From Mucilaginibacter jinjuensis (GTDB taxonomy: Bacteria; Bacteroidota; Bacteroidia; Sphingobacteriales; Sphingobacteriaceae): a stretch of DNA of 64,000 bases. A model generated the notes under the pieces. It saw nothing but the letters and a program-made list of their open reading frames with translations, was not told where the DNA came from and did not search any database. Where the stretch lies: the NCBI RefSeq assembly GCF_028596025.1, contig NZ_CP117167.1, positions 2,852,001-2,916,000 of the forward strand, read 5' to 3'. Both the position numbers and the translations under genes were made by a program. Shown one piece after another: positions 20,615-29,252 of this stretch; positions within the stretch are counted from its first letter, which is position 1; every line of letters begins with the position of its first letter.

Positions 20615-22318
20615 ATGAATATGAAATATAAATACACACCACTTATCGCCACCGTTTTGCTGGCCTGTTTCTGCGGGTGTAAAAAAGATTTCCTCGATAC
20701 CAAAATAGATACTTTTGATACCCCCAATACCATTGTAACCAACCGTGCTACGCTGTTTAGCTTTGCTAATGCATTTTACCAGTCGTTGCCAAGTGGGTTT
20801 AACGTGCTGGATGGTAACCTTTTTGCCAATGCCACAGATGAGGCACAGGCATCCGTTTACTCGCCTGGTGCAATGATATTTAATCAGGGCGTGTTAAACT
20901 CCTTCAACAACCCGATTGATACGGCAGTAAAAGGGACATCATCGTACAAAAACTTTTATAACGGTATCCGCGCAGCCAATTATTTTCTGAGTTATTCTAA
21001 CAACGCAAAGGCATTACTGGCGCTTAACCGCGATACCATAACTGATGTGGTAAATTACAATAACGATAAGCAAAACGTAAAATGGTACCGTGCTGAAGCA
21101 CATATTGCCCGCGCTTACTACTATGCAGAACTGATTAAACGTTATGGTGGCGTTCCGCTGATTAAAACGGCTCTACCCATTACACAAATGGACAACCCAC
21201 AGGTACCAAAATCGAACTATGATGATGTGGTAAGTTTTATTGTATCAGAGGTTGATACTTACAAAGACAGCCTGCAGTTAAATTGGAAAACCTCATCGTT
21301 TACAGGCAACTTTGGCCGTTTTTCTAAAGGTGTGGCGCTGGCTTTAAAGGCAAGGGTATTGCTGTACGCTGCAAGTCCGCTGCATAATCCGTCAAATGAT
21401 ATTACCAAATGGCAGGCCGCAGCTGCAGCTGCCCGCGATGTAATAACCACCGCAGGTTTAAACTATGCGCTTGATGGCAATTACGCTACCTACTTTACAG
21501 GTAGTAACCCGCTGGGTAGTAATGAAACCATATTTTTGGTAGAACGTGCTGCCGATAATGCACTCGAAAAAGCCAATTATCCGGTAGCAACAGCTGGCGG
21601 TAAAACAGGTTTAACACCTACACAAAACCTGGTAGCCGATTACGAGTATACCGGTACGCCAAACGCTACAAACCCTTACGTTAACCGCGACCCGCGACTG
21701 GCGGCAAGTGTGGTGACCAACAACAGCACCTGGAATAACCGGGTTATTAATGAAAGCGCTGGTGGTACCGATGATATGGCTAATACCAACGCCAGCAAAA
21801 CGGGCTATTACCTCAAAAAATTTCTGACAGATAACCTAAATCTTACACAAGGTGCAACTGCCCAGCATCACTGGATCTTGTTCCGTTATGCCGAAGTTTT
21901 ATTGAATTATGCCGAGGCCTTGAACGAAGCTTACGGACCGGATGTGGTTCCGGCTGGTTTCACCATGTCAGCAAGGCAGGCATTAATGTTAGTACGTAAC
22001 CGTGCAAGCTCATCTCTGCCTGCTGTTACGGCAACTGGTACAGCAGATTTTCGTACCGCGTTAAAACATGAGCGCCGTATAGAACTGGCTTTCGAAGATC
22101 ATCGCTACTGGGACTTACTACGTTGGAAAGATGCAGCCACCGTATTAAATCAACCTGTAAAAGGAGTGAAGGTTACAGCGGTAAGCGCAGGCGTTTATAC
22201 CTATCAGGATGCTGTAATTGCCAGCCGGGTATTTACCAATGCCATGTACTATTTCCCTTTCACACAGGCCGAGATCTCTAATTCAAAAGGAACACTTCAA
22301 CAAAACCCGGGATATTAA
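20615..22318 (+). CDS. SusD/RagB glycan-binding lipoprotein, pair 2
   Basis: The 567-residue lipoprotein has lipobox CFCGC; the lipidated Cys is the one before KKDFLDTKI. It has RagB/SusD helices (AHIARAYYYAELIKRYGG; RYAEVLLNYAEALNEAYG near residue 430) and ends NPGY. It is the partner of the preceding SusC. ATG 20615 is used; an in-frame ATG at 20621 is equally possible. The next gene begins 11 nt after its stop. Confidence 0.93.
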   Translation: MNMKYKYTPLIATVLLACFCGCKKDFLDTKIDTFDTPNTIVTNRATLFSFANAFYQSLPSGFNVLDGNLFANATDEAQASVYSPGAMIFNQGVLNSFNNPIDTAVKGTSSYKNFYNGIRAANYFLSYSNNAKALLALNRDTITDVVNYNNDKQNVKWYRAEAHIARAYYYAELIKRYGGVPLIKTALPITQMDNPQVPKSNYDDVVSFIVSEVDTYKDSLQLNWKTSSFTGNFGRFSKGVALALKARVLLYAASPLHNPSNDITKWQAAAAAARDVITTAGLNYALDGNYATYFTGSNPLGSNETIFLVERAADNALEKANYPVATAGGKTGLTPTQNLVADYEYTGTPNATNPYVNRDPRLAASVVTNNSTWNNRVINESAGGTDDMANTNASKTGYYLKKFLTDNLNLTQGATAQHHWILFRYAEVLLNYAEALNEAYGPDVVPAGFTMSARQALMLVRNRASSSLPAVTATGTADFRTALKHERRIELAFEDHRYWDLLRWKDAATVLNQPVKGVKVTAVSAGVYTYQDAVIASRVFTNAMYYFPFTQAEISNSKGTLQQNPGY

Positions 22319-22329
22319 TATCCCGGTTA

Positions 22330-22932
22330 ATGAAACGAATATTTAAAAGATCAATGATGATGAAATTAAATATAAAACAATCGCTGCTCATGGCTGCCTT
22401 ACTGTTGGCAGCCGTGATAGTTGGCTGCGAGAAGGATGATAACCACGTGGCTTATGGTTATACCAATATTTTTATGCCGCAAGCCACATCTACAGGCGGT
22501 ACCACGGTAAACTACCTGGTACCTGCGGGTAAAGATTCGGCCACGTACAATTATAAGGTTGATGCCAAAAACAACAAAGTAAACGTAATGTTGGGGGTAG
22601 AGCGTGCCGGTTTGCAGAGTAATGATGCATTTTCGGTTAGCGTTATATCGCGTGCCGATACAGCTGCCCAGGTTGTTGCCGGCGGTACGCTGGGTAATAC
22701 CGCGGTAGTTTTACCGGTTGATGCTCACACCATCCCGGCCACGGTTGATGTGCCGGATGGGGCTAATCAAAACACCTTTTACATGTCAGTCGATTTAGCC
22801 AAGCTGAAAACATATACCGGCAAAAAGCTGGTAGCTTGTGTAGCCTTGAGTAACCCAACAAAGTATCAGCTTAATTCGGCCATTAGTAAAACAGTGGTGG
22901 TGATTGATGTTTCGGCATTAAAGCTGCCATAG
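22330..22932 (+). CDS. DUF1735-like surface lipoprotein, putative glycan-binding protein
   Basis: The 200-residue protein is predicted to be a lipoprotein (AVIVGC, then EKDDN) with a single beta-rich domain. It contains YTNIFMPQA, TYNYKVDAKNNKVNVMLGVERAGLQSND and NQNTFYMSVDL, a pattern found in DUF1735/BT_3987-type proteins downstream of SusD. These usually bind glycan at the surface and would assist the two SusCD pairs. ATG 22330 gives an unusually long N-terminus; ATGs at 22354, 22357 and 22360 give a normal signal peptide and are more likely. The DUF1735 assignment is from pattern recognition only. Confidence 0.7.
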   Translation: MKRIFKRSMMMKLNIKQSLLMAALLLAAVIVGCEKDDNHVAYGYTNIFMPQATSTGGTTVNYLVPAGKDSATYNYKVDAKNNKVNVMLGVERAGLQSNDAFSVSVISRADTAAQVVAGGTLGNTAVVLPVDAHTIPATVDVPDGANQNTFYMSVDLAKLKTYTGKKLVACVALSNPTKYQLNSAISKTVVVIDVSALKLP

Positions 22933-22960
22933 TTATATTAGATATATTATAACGTATTGA

Positions 22961-24562
22961 ATGAGTGGAGTAAAGCGCTATAAAACCATCGTTTTTGTGG
23001 TAATATTTCTTGTTGTTGATGTTGTACTGATCAGGTATGCCTTCTTCAGCGATAAGAAATCGGATGCAGTTGAAGATCAGCTTAGTGTTAACCCATCGGC
23101 CAAAGAATTGGCCGATGGCAAGGCATTGGCGCTGCAGTATTGTCAATCATGTCACATGCTGCCCGATCCCAATTTGCTTACCAAAGAAATGTGGTACAGA
23201 GGCGCTTTACCACGCATGGGGCCATTTCTGGGCATCACTAAATATCACGGGCAGGGTTATTACCGCGCCCGTGATGTTAAGGTTTCAGATTATTTTCCAT
23301 CCCATCCCATCATCGATTCTGTAAAATGGGGTAGCATCGTTAATTACTACATCGCTTCTGCTCCCGTAATCTTGCCCGCGCAAAAAAGGCCGGTTAGTAT
23401 TGAGCGCGGCAACCCGTTTTTTGAGGTGCTGATGCCAAAGGACTCAGTTGTTTACGGCAAAATGGCGCTTACCTCATTTGTAAAGATAGATACTTCGGTA
23501 AACCCGCACCGCCTGATGGTAAGTGATGGTATGGCGAGCAAAATGTTGGTGTTTGATAACAAGCTTAACCTCCTAAGCCAAAATTCGACAAGCGGGCCTG
23601 TGGTCGATTTCGATCTCAGCCCAAACAACATGCTGTATTGCAGCATAGGGCAAGATATGAGCGCCAACAACTTACATAATGGCGAAATAGTGCCGGTAAA
23701 AATAGGAGCAGATGGTAAGCTCTCCTGGAGCAATGAACCGCTGTTTACCAAATTGGCCCGCCCGGTTAAAGTTACGGGAGCCGATTTAAATAGTGATGGC
23801 AGAAAGGATTACCTTATTTCTGAGTTTGGTAACCTCGTCGGCAAGCTTTCGTGGATGGAAAGCAAAGGGAATGGCCAATACACCGAGCATATTTTACGTA
23901 ACAGACCGGGAGCGTTAGGTACCATTGTGCAGGATTACAATCATGATGGCCGACCCGATATTTGGGCACAATTTGCACAGGGCGAAGAAGGTATTTTCTT
24001 GTACACCAATAAAGGCAACGGGCACTTTGATGAAAGAGAGGTATTGCGTTTCCCGCCTGCGTATGGTTCAACCTCATTTAATTTGGTTGATTTTAACCAC
24101 GATGGCTATACCGATATTATTTATACCTGCGGTGATAATGGCGACTATACCCAGATTCTGAAACCGTACCATGGCGTTTACATTTTCATCAATGATGGTA
24201 AAAATAACTTCAGTCAAAAATATTTCTTCCCGATAAATGGCTGTTACAAAGCCATAGTTAAAGACTTTGATGGCGATGGCGACCTGGACATAGCCACCAT
24301 TAGTTTCTTCCCGGCAGCAGCACAGCCGGAGGAAGCCTTTGTATATCTCGAAAATAAAGGCGGCTTTAATTTCAAGGCATGGTCGCTGCCTGTTAAAACT
24401 CCATTTCAGAAAGGCATTACCATGGATGTGGCGGATGCCGATGGGGATGGCAAGCCGGATATATTATTGGGCAACGGATATTTTTCGACTGATAATTTAA
24501 GTACGCACAAAGAACCACTGTTTATTCTTTTAAAGAACAAAACAACATCTATAAAACATTAA
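22961..24562 (+). CDS. Membrane-anchored cytochrome c with FG-GAP/VCBS repeats
   Basis: The 533-residue protein has an N-terminal anchor (residues 8-28, uncleaved by appearance). A haem-binding CQSCH (Cys61, Cys64, His65) follows, with nearby Met residues able to give the sixth ligand. The rest is a beta-propeller of FG-GAP/VCBS repeats with calcium-loop motifs (DLNSDGRKD, DYNHDGRPD, DFNHDGYTD, DFDGDGDLD, DADGDGKPD). A redox role in the periplasm is inferred. It lies in the susCD operon, 28 nt after the DUF1735-like gene, and the same operon ends with a GMC flavoprotein. It may be that dehydrogenase's electron acceptor, which is speculative. Confidence 0.82.
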   Translation: MSGVKRYKTIVFVVIFLVVDVVLIRYAFFSDKKSDAVEDQLSVNPSAKELADGKALALQYCQSCHMLPDPNLLTKEMWYRGALPRMGPFLGITKYHGQGYYRARDVKVSDYFPSHPIIDSVKWGSIVNYYIASAPVILPAQKRPVSIERGNPFFEVLMPKDSVVYGKMALTSFVKIDTSVNPHRLMVSDGMASKMLVFDNKLNLLSQNSTSGPVVDFDLSPNNMLYCSIGQDMSANNLHNGEIVPVKIGADGKLSWSNEPLFTKLARPVKVTGADLNSDGRKDYLISEFGNLVGKLSWMESKGNGQYTEHILRNRPGALGTIVQDYNHDGRPDIWAQFAQGEEGIFLYTNKGNGHFDEREVLRFPPAYGSTSFNLVDFNHDGYTDIIYTCGDNGDYTQILKPYHGVYIFINDGKNNFSQKYFFPINGCYKAIVKDFDGDGDLDIATISFFPAAAQPEEAFVYLENKGGFNFKAWSLPVKTPFQKGITMDVADADGDGKPDILLGNGYFSTDNLSTHKEPLFILLKNKTTSIKH

Positions 24563-24587
24563 AATTTACACGCGAAATCATCGACCT

Positions 24588-26261
24588 ATGAAAAACAATC
24601 GCAGGGAATTTCTACAAAAAGCAGGGCTGCTGGCAACAGCGACCGGACTGGCAAGTGCCTTGCCGGCCAGTGTAAGCGCCGCGCCTTCGCCCCAAGGTAA
24701 ACCTGTTGTAACAGCATCGGCCAATGAGGCTGTGGCTGTTACCACCAGTGGTAAAGTGAGAGGCTATATCCGAAATGGCATTTATACATTTAAGGGGATA
24801 CCTTATGGCGCAAATACCGCCGGAAAGAACCGCTTTATGCCTCCGGTAAAACCAGAGCCCTGGGCTGGTGTAAAAGATTGCCTGGTTTACGGGCCAATTA
24901 GTCCGCAGAAAATTAATACGGGCTGGTCGCAGCAGGAGTATGGGTTTCTGTATCAGTGGGTAGATGGCTATCAGAATGAAGATTGTCTGCGCCTGAATGT
25001 ATGGTCGCAAGGCATTAACGATGGCAAAAAACGGCCGGTAATGTTCTGGATCCACGGCGGAGGGTTTTTCTCCGGCTCCAGCCAGGAACATCCGTCTTAC
25101 GATGGTGAAAACCTGAGCAAGCTGGGCGATGTAGTGGTAGTATCCATCAATCATCGGCTTAATATTTTCGGGTATCTTGATCTGGCAGATTATGGTAGCC
25201 AGTTTGCCTCATCAGCCAACGTGGGGATGCTGGATATTGTAGCTTCGCTGGAATGGGTGAGGGATAACATAGGTAATTTCGGGGGTGATAAAGATAACGT
25301 AACCATCTTCGGCCAATCTGGTGGTGGCACCAAGGTTATTACGTTAATGGCCATGCCTTCGGCCAAAGGATTGTTTCACAGGGCTATCTCTCAAAGTAAT
25401 TCTATTGTACAGGTAGCCACACACGAATATGCTACGCAGATTACAGCTATTGTGCTTACAGAACTCGGTATCAGCAAAGAAAATATCGATAAAATTCAGG
25501 AAGTATCGCCTTTACAACTTTTAGCAGCTTTGGCTGTAGCCGAAAAGAAAATGGGTGGCGCAGTTCCTTCAGGAGTAGGACGGTCTGGTTTGCAGCCTGT
25601 GGTTGATGGGCGTATTTTACCTGCTCATCCCTTTGATCCAACGGCATCCGCTATCTCGGCACATATCCCGTTTATGGTGGGTACTACACGTAACGAGGCT
25701 TCAGCAAGTATCGATAATGCGCCTTTAGAAAACCTGGATGAGGAAGGGTTGAAAAAAAGCTTTTCAGATAAGTACGGCGCCAATGGTGAAAGCTTTTACA
25801 AAGTAATCCGCAAAGTACATCCTGATGTAAAGCCTGTTGAAATTTTATCATTCCTTAGCGCGCAAAACCCAATGGCCTACTTGCAGGCCGAGCGTAAAGT
25901 TGCTCAAAATGCTGCGCCTGTTTACTTGTATATGTTTGCCTGGCATACGCCGGTGTTGGATGGTAGGCCGCGATCATTCCATTGCAGTGAGATACCTTTT
26001 GCCTTTGCCAATACCAACCGCTGCGAAAACTATACCGGCGACAGTGCCGAAGCCCGTAAACTAGCTAATCAGATGGCCATGGCCTGGATCAGTTTTGCAC
26101 GTACTGGAAATCCTAATCATAATGGTTTACCTAAATGGCCGTCTTTTAATGAGCAAAAAGGAGCCATGATGATATTCAATAATCAATCAACAGTCCGCGT
26201 AGACCCCGACCATGAGGCCCGCGAACTATTGCAACGCATATTTTATAACAAAGAAGTATAA
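24588..26261 (+). CDS. Tat-exported type-B carboxylesterase
   Basis: The 557-residue alpha/beta hydrolase has a twin-arginine leader (NRREFLQKAG, then a hydrophobic stretch ending VSAA near 31). The carboxylesterase type-B motifs are present: EDCLRLNVW near 130, GGGFFSGS oxyanion loop, Ser244 in GQSGGG, Glu370 in TRNEAS and His465 in FHCSEIPFAF. The nucleophile elbow is GQSGG rather than the usual GESAG. It would hydrolyse carboxylic esters, perhaps acyl groups on the glycan. Its stop overlaps the ATG of the GH30 gene (TAATG). Tat export distinguishes it from the Sec-type paralogue at 27671. Confidence 0.88.
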   Translation: MKNNRREFLQKAGLLATATGLASALPASVSAAPSPQGKPVVTASANEAVAVTTSGKVRGYIRNGIYTFKGIPYGANTAGKNRFMPPVKPEPWAGVKDCLVYGPISPQKINTGWSQQEYGFLYQWVDGYQNEDCLRLNVWSQGINDGKKRPVMFWIHGGGFFSGSSQEHPSYDGENLSKLGDVVVVSINHRLNIFGYLDLADYGSQFASSANVGMLDIVASLEWVRDNIGNFGGDKDNVTIFGQSGGGTKVITLMAMPSAKGLFHRAISQSNSIVQVATHEYATQITAIVLTELGISKENIDKIQEVSPLQLLAALAVAEKKMGGAVPSGVGRSGLQPVVDGRILPAHPFDPTASAISAHIPFMVGTTRNEASASIDNAPLENLDEEGLKKSFSDKYGANGESFYKVIRKVHPDVKPVEILSFLSAQNPMAYLQAERKVAQNAAPVYLYMFAWHTPVLDGRPRSFHCSEIPFAFANTNRCENYTGDSAEARKLANQMAMAWISFARTGNPNHNGLPKWPSFNEQKGAMMIFNNQSTVRVDPDHEARELLQRIFYNKEV

Positions 26262-27655
26262 TGGAATTAAAAAGGCTTTTTTTAACAGGACTTGTTTTGG
26301 TGGCAGGCTTCTCAATCCCTTGCCTGGCGCAACAAAAGGCAGACTGGTGGTTGACTACATCAGACCAAACAACTTTACTCAGCAAACAACCAGCTATAAC
26401 TTTTGGCAGCAATACACAATCTGATTTGCCGGTTATTACTATCGATCCATCCAAAAAATATCAATCGGTTGATGGCTTTGGTTTTGCCTTAACCGGCGGC
26501 AGCGCACAGCTAATGATAGGTATGCCTGCTGATGAACGCAAGAAATTGATTCAAGAGTTATTCGGTCATACCGAAAACGGTATCGGCATAAGTTATTTAA
26601 GGCTGAGCATTGGTTCGTCAGATTTAAATGACCATACATTTTCTTATGATGATTTGCCCGATGGACAGACCGATGTGAAACTCGAACATTTCACTTTAAA
26701 GGAAGATGAAAAGGACGTAATTCCGGTGTTGAAAGAAATCCTGGCGGTTAACCCGAAGATCAAAATCTTGGGCTCGCCGTGGTCGGCACCGTTGTGGATG
26801 AAGAGTAATAATAACATTCAGGGTGGCCGCTTAAAGGACGAATATTACTCGGTTTACGCCAGATACTTTGTGAAATACATTGAAGGGATGCGGGCGCATG
26901 GCATTAACATAGATGCCATCACGGTACAAAACGAGCCTTTTAATAACGGCAACACACCCAGCATGCAGTTTTTCGCGAAGGAAGAACTGAACTTTATTAA
27001 GAATAACCTCGGGCCTGCATTTAAGTCGGCAGGTATAAAAACCAAGATCATTTTGTACGATCATAATTGTGATGCGCCGGAGTATCCGATCTCTATTATG
27101 ACCGATCCGGAAGCTAATAAATACATCGATGGTTCAGGCTATCACTTATATGCGGGGCCGATTACTGCGCTCACTAAAACACACGAAGCTTTCCCAAACC
27201 GCAACGTTTATTTCACCGAAATGATGGTAACTAACCGTGGTGAGTTCAATGTCTCTAACCCCGTCGACCGGATCATGATTGGCGCTACCCGAAATTGGAG
27301 CCGTAATGTGATACTATGGAATTTGGCTGCCGATCAAAACAATAAGCCACATACCGATAACGGCGGCTGTCCATCGTGCCAGGGAGCAATCACTATTCAG
27401 GATAATAAAGTGGGGCGAAATGTGGGCTATTACACCATGGCACATGTATCCAAATTTGTACCTGCGGGTTCGGTGCGGATAGAAAGTAATGTGCCCGATG
27501 GCTTATCTAACGTGGCCTTCGAAACTCCCGAAGGTAAAACGGTGCTGATTGTATCCAATAAAGGGAATGCAACGCAGCATTTCGCAATTAGTTATAAAGG
27601 AAAGGTTGCCGATGTAACGATGAAGGAAAAATCGGCAGCCACATTTGTATGGTAA
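26261..27655 (+). CDS. GH30 glycosidase
   Basis: The 464-residue secreted enzyme has a signal peptide ending CLAQ (residue 24), a GH30 TIM barrel and the side beta domain at the C-terminus (ending ATFVW). The acid/base is Glu225 in VQNEPF and the nucleophile is Glu320 in YFTEMM. GFGFALTGGSAQ near residue 70 and SPWSAPLWMK near 172 are family hallmarks. It is closest in look to subfamilies acting on beta-1,6-glucan or beta-glucosyl lipids. Beta-xylosidase or beta-fucosidase activities also occur in GH30. It is coupled to the upstream esterase and sits 15 nt before the next one. Confidence 0.88.
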   Translation: MELKRLFLTGLVLVAGFSIPCLAQQKADWWLTTSDQTTLLSKQPAITFGSNTQSDLPVITIDPSKKYQSVDGFGFALTGGSAQLMIGMPADERKKLIQELFGHTENGIGISYLRLSIGSSDLNDHTFSYDDLPDGQTDVKLEHFTLKEDEKDVIPVLKEILAVNPKIKILGSPWSAPLWMKSNNNIQGGRLKDEYYSVYARYFVKYIEGMRAHGINIDAITVQNEPFNNGNTPSMQFFAKEELNFIKNNLGPAFKSAGIKTKIILYDHNCDAPEYPISIMTDPEANKYIDGSGYHLYAGPITALTKTHEAFPNRNVYFTEMMVTNRGEFNVSNPVDRIMIGATRNWSRNVILWNLAADQNNKPHTDNGGCPSCQGAITIQDNKVGRNVGYYTMAHVSKFVPAGSVRIESNVPDGLSNVAFETPEGKTVLIVSNKGNATQHFAISYKGKVADVTMKEKSAATFVW

Positions 27656-27670
27656 TCAGATAATAAACCT

Positions 27671-29230
27671 ATGAAGATGAATAAAATATTACTGCTGCTG
27701 ATTTTGATGTTTCCTTTGTCAGAAGCATTAGCGCAAACTACGGTTATGGTAAGCGAAGGCATATTAAAAGGTACCGAAGAAGCATCCGGCATCCGCTCGT
27801 TTAAGGGTATCCCATTTGCCGCACCACCTGTTGGCGATTTGCGTTGGAAAAATCCACAACCTGCCAAAGCCTGGACCGGCACTCGTGATGCCACACACTT
27901 TGGACCAAAAGCTATGCAGCGCGCTATTTACAGCGACATGGTTTTCAGAAGCAATGGTATGAGCGAAGATTGCCTGTACCTGAATGTATGGACCCCCGCT
28001 AAACAAGCTACTGAAAAACTACCCGTGCTGGTTTATTTCTACGGTGGTGGTTTCGCCGCAGGCGATGGTTCTGAACCAAGATACGATGGCGAGAGTATGG
28101 CCAAAAAAGGAATTGTAACCGTAACCATCAGTTACCGATTGGGCATATTCGGCTTCCTGTCGCATCCAGAGCTGACTAAAGAATCACCCACACATTCATC
28201 GGGTAACTATGGTTTGATGGATCAGCATGCGGCCCTGGTCTGGGTTCAGAAAAACATTGCAGCCTTTGGCGGCGACTCCGAAAAAGTAACCATAGCCGGC
28301 GAATCAGCAGGTTCTATGTCTGTTTCTTCGCAAGTGGCCTCACCATTGTCTAAAGGTTTGTTCAGGGGAGCTATTGGCGAAAGCGGTTCCTGTTTGGGCA
28401 TCAATTCAGTAAGCCCGCTAAAAGAGGGGGAAGAGAAAGGCCTCAAATTTATGACTGCCGCTAATGCAAGCTCGCTGGCAGATCTGCGTAAAATTCCCGC
28501 AGATGGGCTGTTAGAGCTAACAGCCCATCTGGATATGAACCGTTTCCCGGTAACTATAGATGGTTATTTCTTTCCGCAATCTCCAATTAAAATCTACGGC
28601 ACAGGTTTGCAAATGGATGTACCATTGCTGGCCGGATGGAACTCTGCCGAGGTTAATTACCACTCACTGATGGGCAATGATTCTTTAACACTTACCAACT
28701 ATCAAACCAAAGTGAAGACACTTTATGGCGATAGGGCAGATGAGGTTTTAAAACTCTACAATGCAGCTACTGATGCCGATGTAGAACAAGTAGCTACCGA
28801 TCTGGCGTCCGACCGTTTTATTGCTTATGCCACCTGGAAATGGATAGATCTGCACAGCAAAACAGATGGCAAGCCGGTTTATCGTTATTTATTTACGCAT
28901 AAGCTGCCGCCTATGGTTCAACCGTTAAACCCGCCATCGAGGCCGTTGTTGGGTGCGCCGCATGCTTCAGAAATTGAATATGCGATGGGGAACCTTTCAT
29001 TGGATAAGGTTTATGCCTGGACACCCGATGATTACAAAGTATCAGCAACTATGCAAAACTACTTTGCCAATTTTATTAAAACCGGCAACCCTAACGGAGA
29101 AGGCCTGCCTACCTGGTATGGTTTGCAAAGCAGCATCCCTAAAGTGATGATACTGGACGTTGAGTCCAAATCTCAGCCCGAAAAAAACCTGAAACGCTAT
29201 GTACTGCTGGATAGTATTTACAACAAATAA
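27671..29230 (+). CDS. Type-B carboxylesterase, Sec-exported
   Basis: The 519-residue alpha/beta hydrolase has a Sec signal peptide (about 1-22, EALAQ). It has the full type-B set: GIPFAAPPVGDLRW, EDCLYLNVWTP, YFYGGGFAAGD, Ser212 in the classical GESAGS, a Glu in NSAEVN (near residue 329) and His431 in PHASEIEY. It belongs to the same family as the gene at 24588 but has the normal nucleophile elbow and a different export route. The two esterases flank the GH30 gene, so they probably strip acyl groups before glycosidic cleavage. The acid residue is assigned with less certainty. Confidence 0.88.
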   Translation: MKMNKILLLLILMFPLSEALAQTTVMVSEGILKGTEEASGIRSFKGIPFAAPPVGDLRWKNPQPAKAWTGTRDATHFGPKAMQRAIYSDMVFRSNGMSEDCLYLNVWTPAKQATEKLPVLVYFYGGGFAAGDGSEPRYDGESMAKKGIVTVTISYRLGIFGFLSHPELTKESPTHSSGNYGLMDQHAALVWVQKNIAAFGGDSEKVTIAGESAGSMSVSSQVASPLSKGLFRGAIGESGSCLGINSVSPLKEGEEKGLKFMTAANASSLADLRKIPADGLLELTAHLDMNRFPVTIDGYFFPQSPIKIYGTGLQMDVPLLAGWNSAEVNYHSLMGNDSLTLTNYQTKVKTLYGDRADEVLKLYNAATDADVEQVATDLASDRFIAYATWKWIDLHSKTDGKPVYRYLFTHKLPPMVQPLNPPSRPLLGAPHASEIEYAMGNLSLDKVYAWTPDDYKVSATMQNYFANFIKTGNPNGEGLPTWYGLQSSIPKVMILDVESKSQPEKNLKRYVLLDSIYNK

Positions 29231-29252
29231 TTAAACTAAAACATCAATTGAT

